This document shows, in pieces, positions 63,886 through 64,000 of a stretch of DNA of 64,000 nucleotides. This DNA is from Auraticoccus cholistanensis (GTDB lineage: Bacteria; Actinomycetota; Actinomycetes; Propionibacteriales; Propionibacteriaceae). Positions within the stretch are counted from its first letter, which is position 1. Every line of letters starts with the position of its first letter. The stretch lies in contig NZ_WPCU01000010.1 in assembly GCF_009742705.1 (NCBI RefSeq), forward strand, positions 50,164 through 114,163, given 5' to 3'. Made by a program: the position numbers and the translations under genes. Below the pieces are notes generated by a model. That model had not been told where the DNA came from, ran no database searches, and worked only from the letters and a program-made list of their open reading frames with translations.

Positions 63886-64000
63886 TCAGACGAAGACCGC
63901 CTCGGGCACCGCGTCGTGGCCGCGGGGGGTGTAGAGCGCCAGGAAGCGGCCGTCGGGGTCGAACACCGCCGTCAGCGGCCCGGGCAGCGGGGTGCCCGGC
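63886..64000 (-). CDS. truB: tRNA pseudouridine synthase B, C-terminal end (truncated by window)
   Basis: Only the last 37 residues are visible, ending in TPRGHDAVPEAVFV. The segment LTAVFDPDGRFLALY and the terminal VFV match the C-terminal domain found after the catalytic core of actinobacterial TruB, which makes pseudouridine 55 in tRNAs. Position directly upstream of ribF supports the call. The catalytic part lies outside the window. Confidence 0.7.
   Translation of the reverse strand, partial: PGTPLPGPLTAVFDPDGRFLALYTPRGHDAVPEAVFV

Overview
This is a 64-kb stretch of chromosome from a very GC-rich (well above 70 %) actinobacterium. Three things support that reading: the almost exclusive use of G or C at third codon positions, the many GTG and TTG starts, and an actinobacterial housekeeping gene order (recG-rsmD-coaD-yceD-rpmF-rnc-mutM, smc, ftsY, ffh, rpsP-khpA-rimM, rplS-lepB-rnhB-DUF2469-yraN-comM-dprA, truB-ribF-rpsO-pnp). 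The protein style suggests a Propionibacteriales-like member (Microlunatus/Auraticoccus type). That placement is inference; no rRNA gene is present to test it. Almost all housekeeping genes lie on the minus strand and are transcribed toward base 1. Plus-strand genes are mostly metabolic or accessory insertions.

Layout. Bases 1-8100 are an accessory sugar/acid region: the end of a rhamnulokinase-like gene, a small membrane-associated protein, an aldo/keto reductase diverging from a tetronate kinase + PdxA2-type dehydrogenase + DeoR regulator operon, a TPP enzyme and a glycosyltransferase. A tRNA-Leu(GAG), a cystathionine gamma-synthase and a secreted LGFP-repeat amidase follow. Bases 12079-18154 carry a membrane protein, dprA, comM, yraN, DUF2469, rnhB, lepB and rplS. 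Bases 18346-22294 hold a LacI-controlled sugar operon (fucose-isomerase-like protein, GH172/DUF2961 protein, LacI regulator). sdhCAB and then rimM, khpA and rpsP follow. The normally adjacent trmD is not in this window.

Bases 27454-33295 hold an amidohydrolase and a three-gene cell-wall-glycopolymer cassette: two TarS-like GT2 paralogues around a divergent pyruvyltransferase that appears to share their accessory domain. ffh and ftsY are separated by a lower-GC HNH restriction-type endonuclease gene. smc, gtrA, gluconokinase, mutM, rnc, rpmF, yceD, coaD, rsmD and recG run to 48.5 kb, facing rpmB. RNase J, a GNAT acetyltransferase and a PhzF protein follow.

Bases 52189-54121 are a tightly overlapping operon: NPPY methyltransferase, CDGSH iron-sulfur protein, and a haem-oxygenase-like diiron protein. 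Its function is not established, and it is the best candidate here for an undescribed system. An LmeA-like protein, dapB, an M16 protease, pnp and rpsO complete a conserved block. It is split from ribF and truB by a plus-strand insertion (Gfo/Idh/MocA oxidoreductase, ThuA, AzlC, AzlD).

Genes are densely packed. ATGA/GTGA overlaps imply translational coupling, several starts look leaderless behind TANNNT -10 boxes, and strong perfect hairpins without U-tracts mark operon ends. Starts and products come from reading the sequence; no database search was possible.
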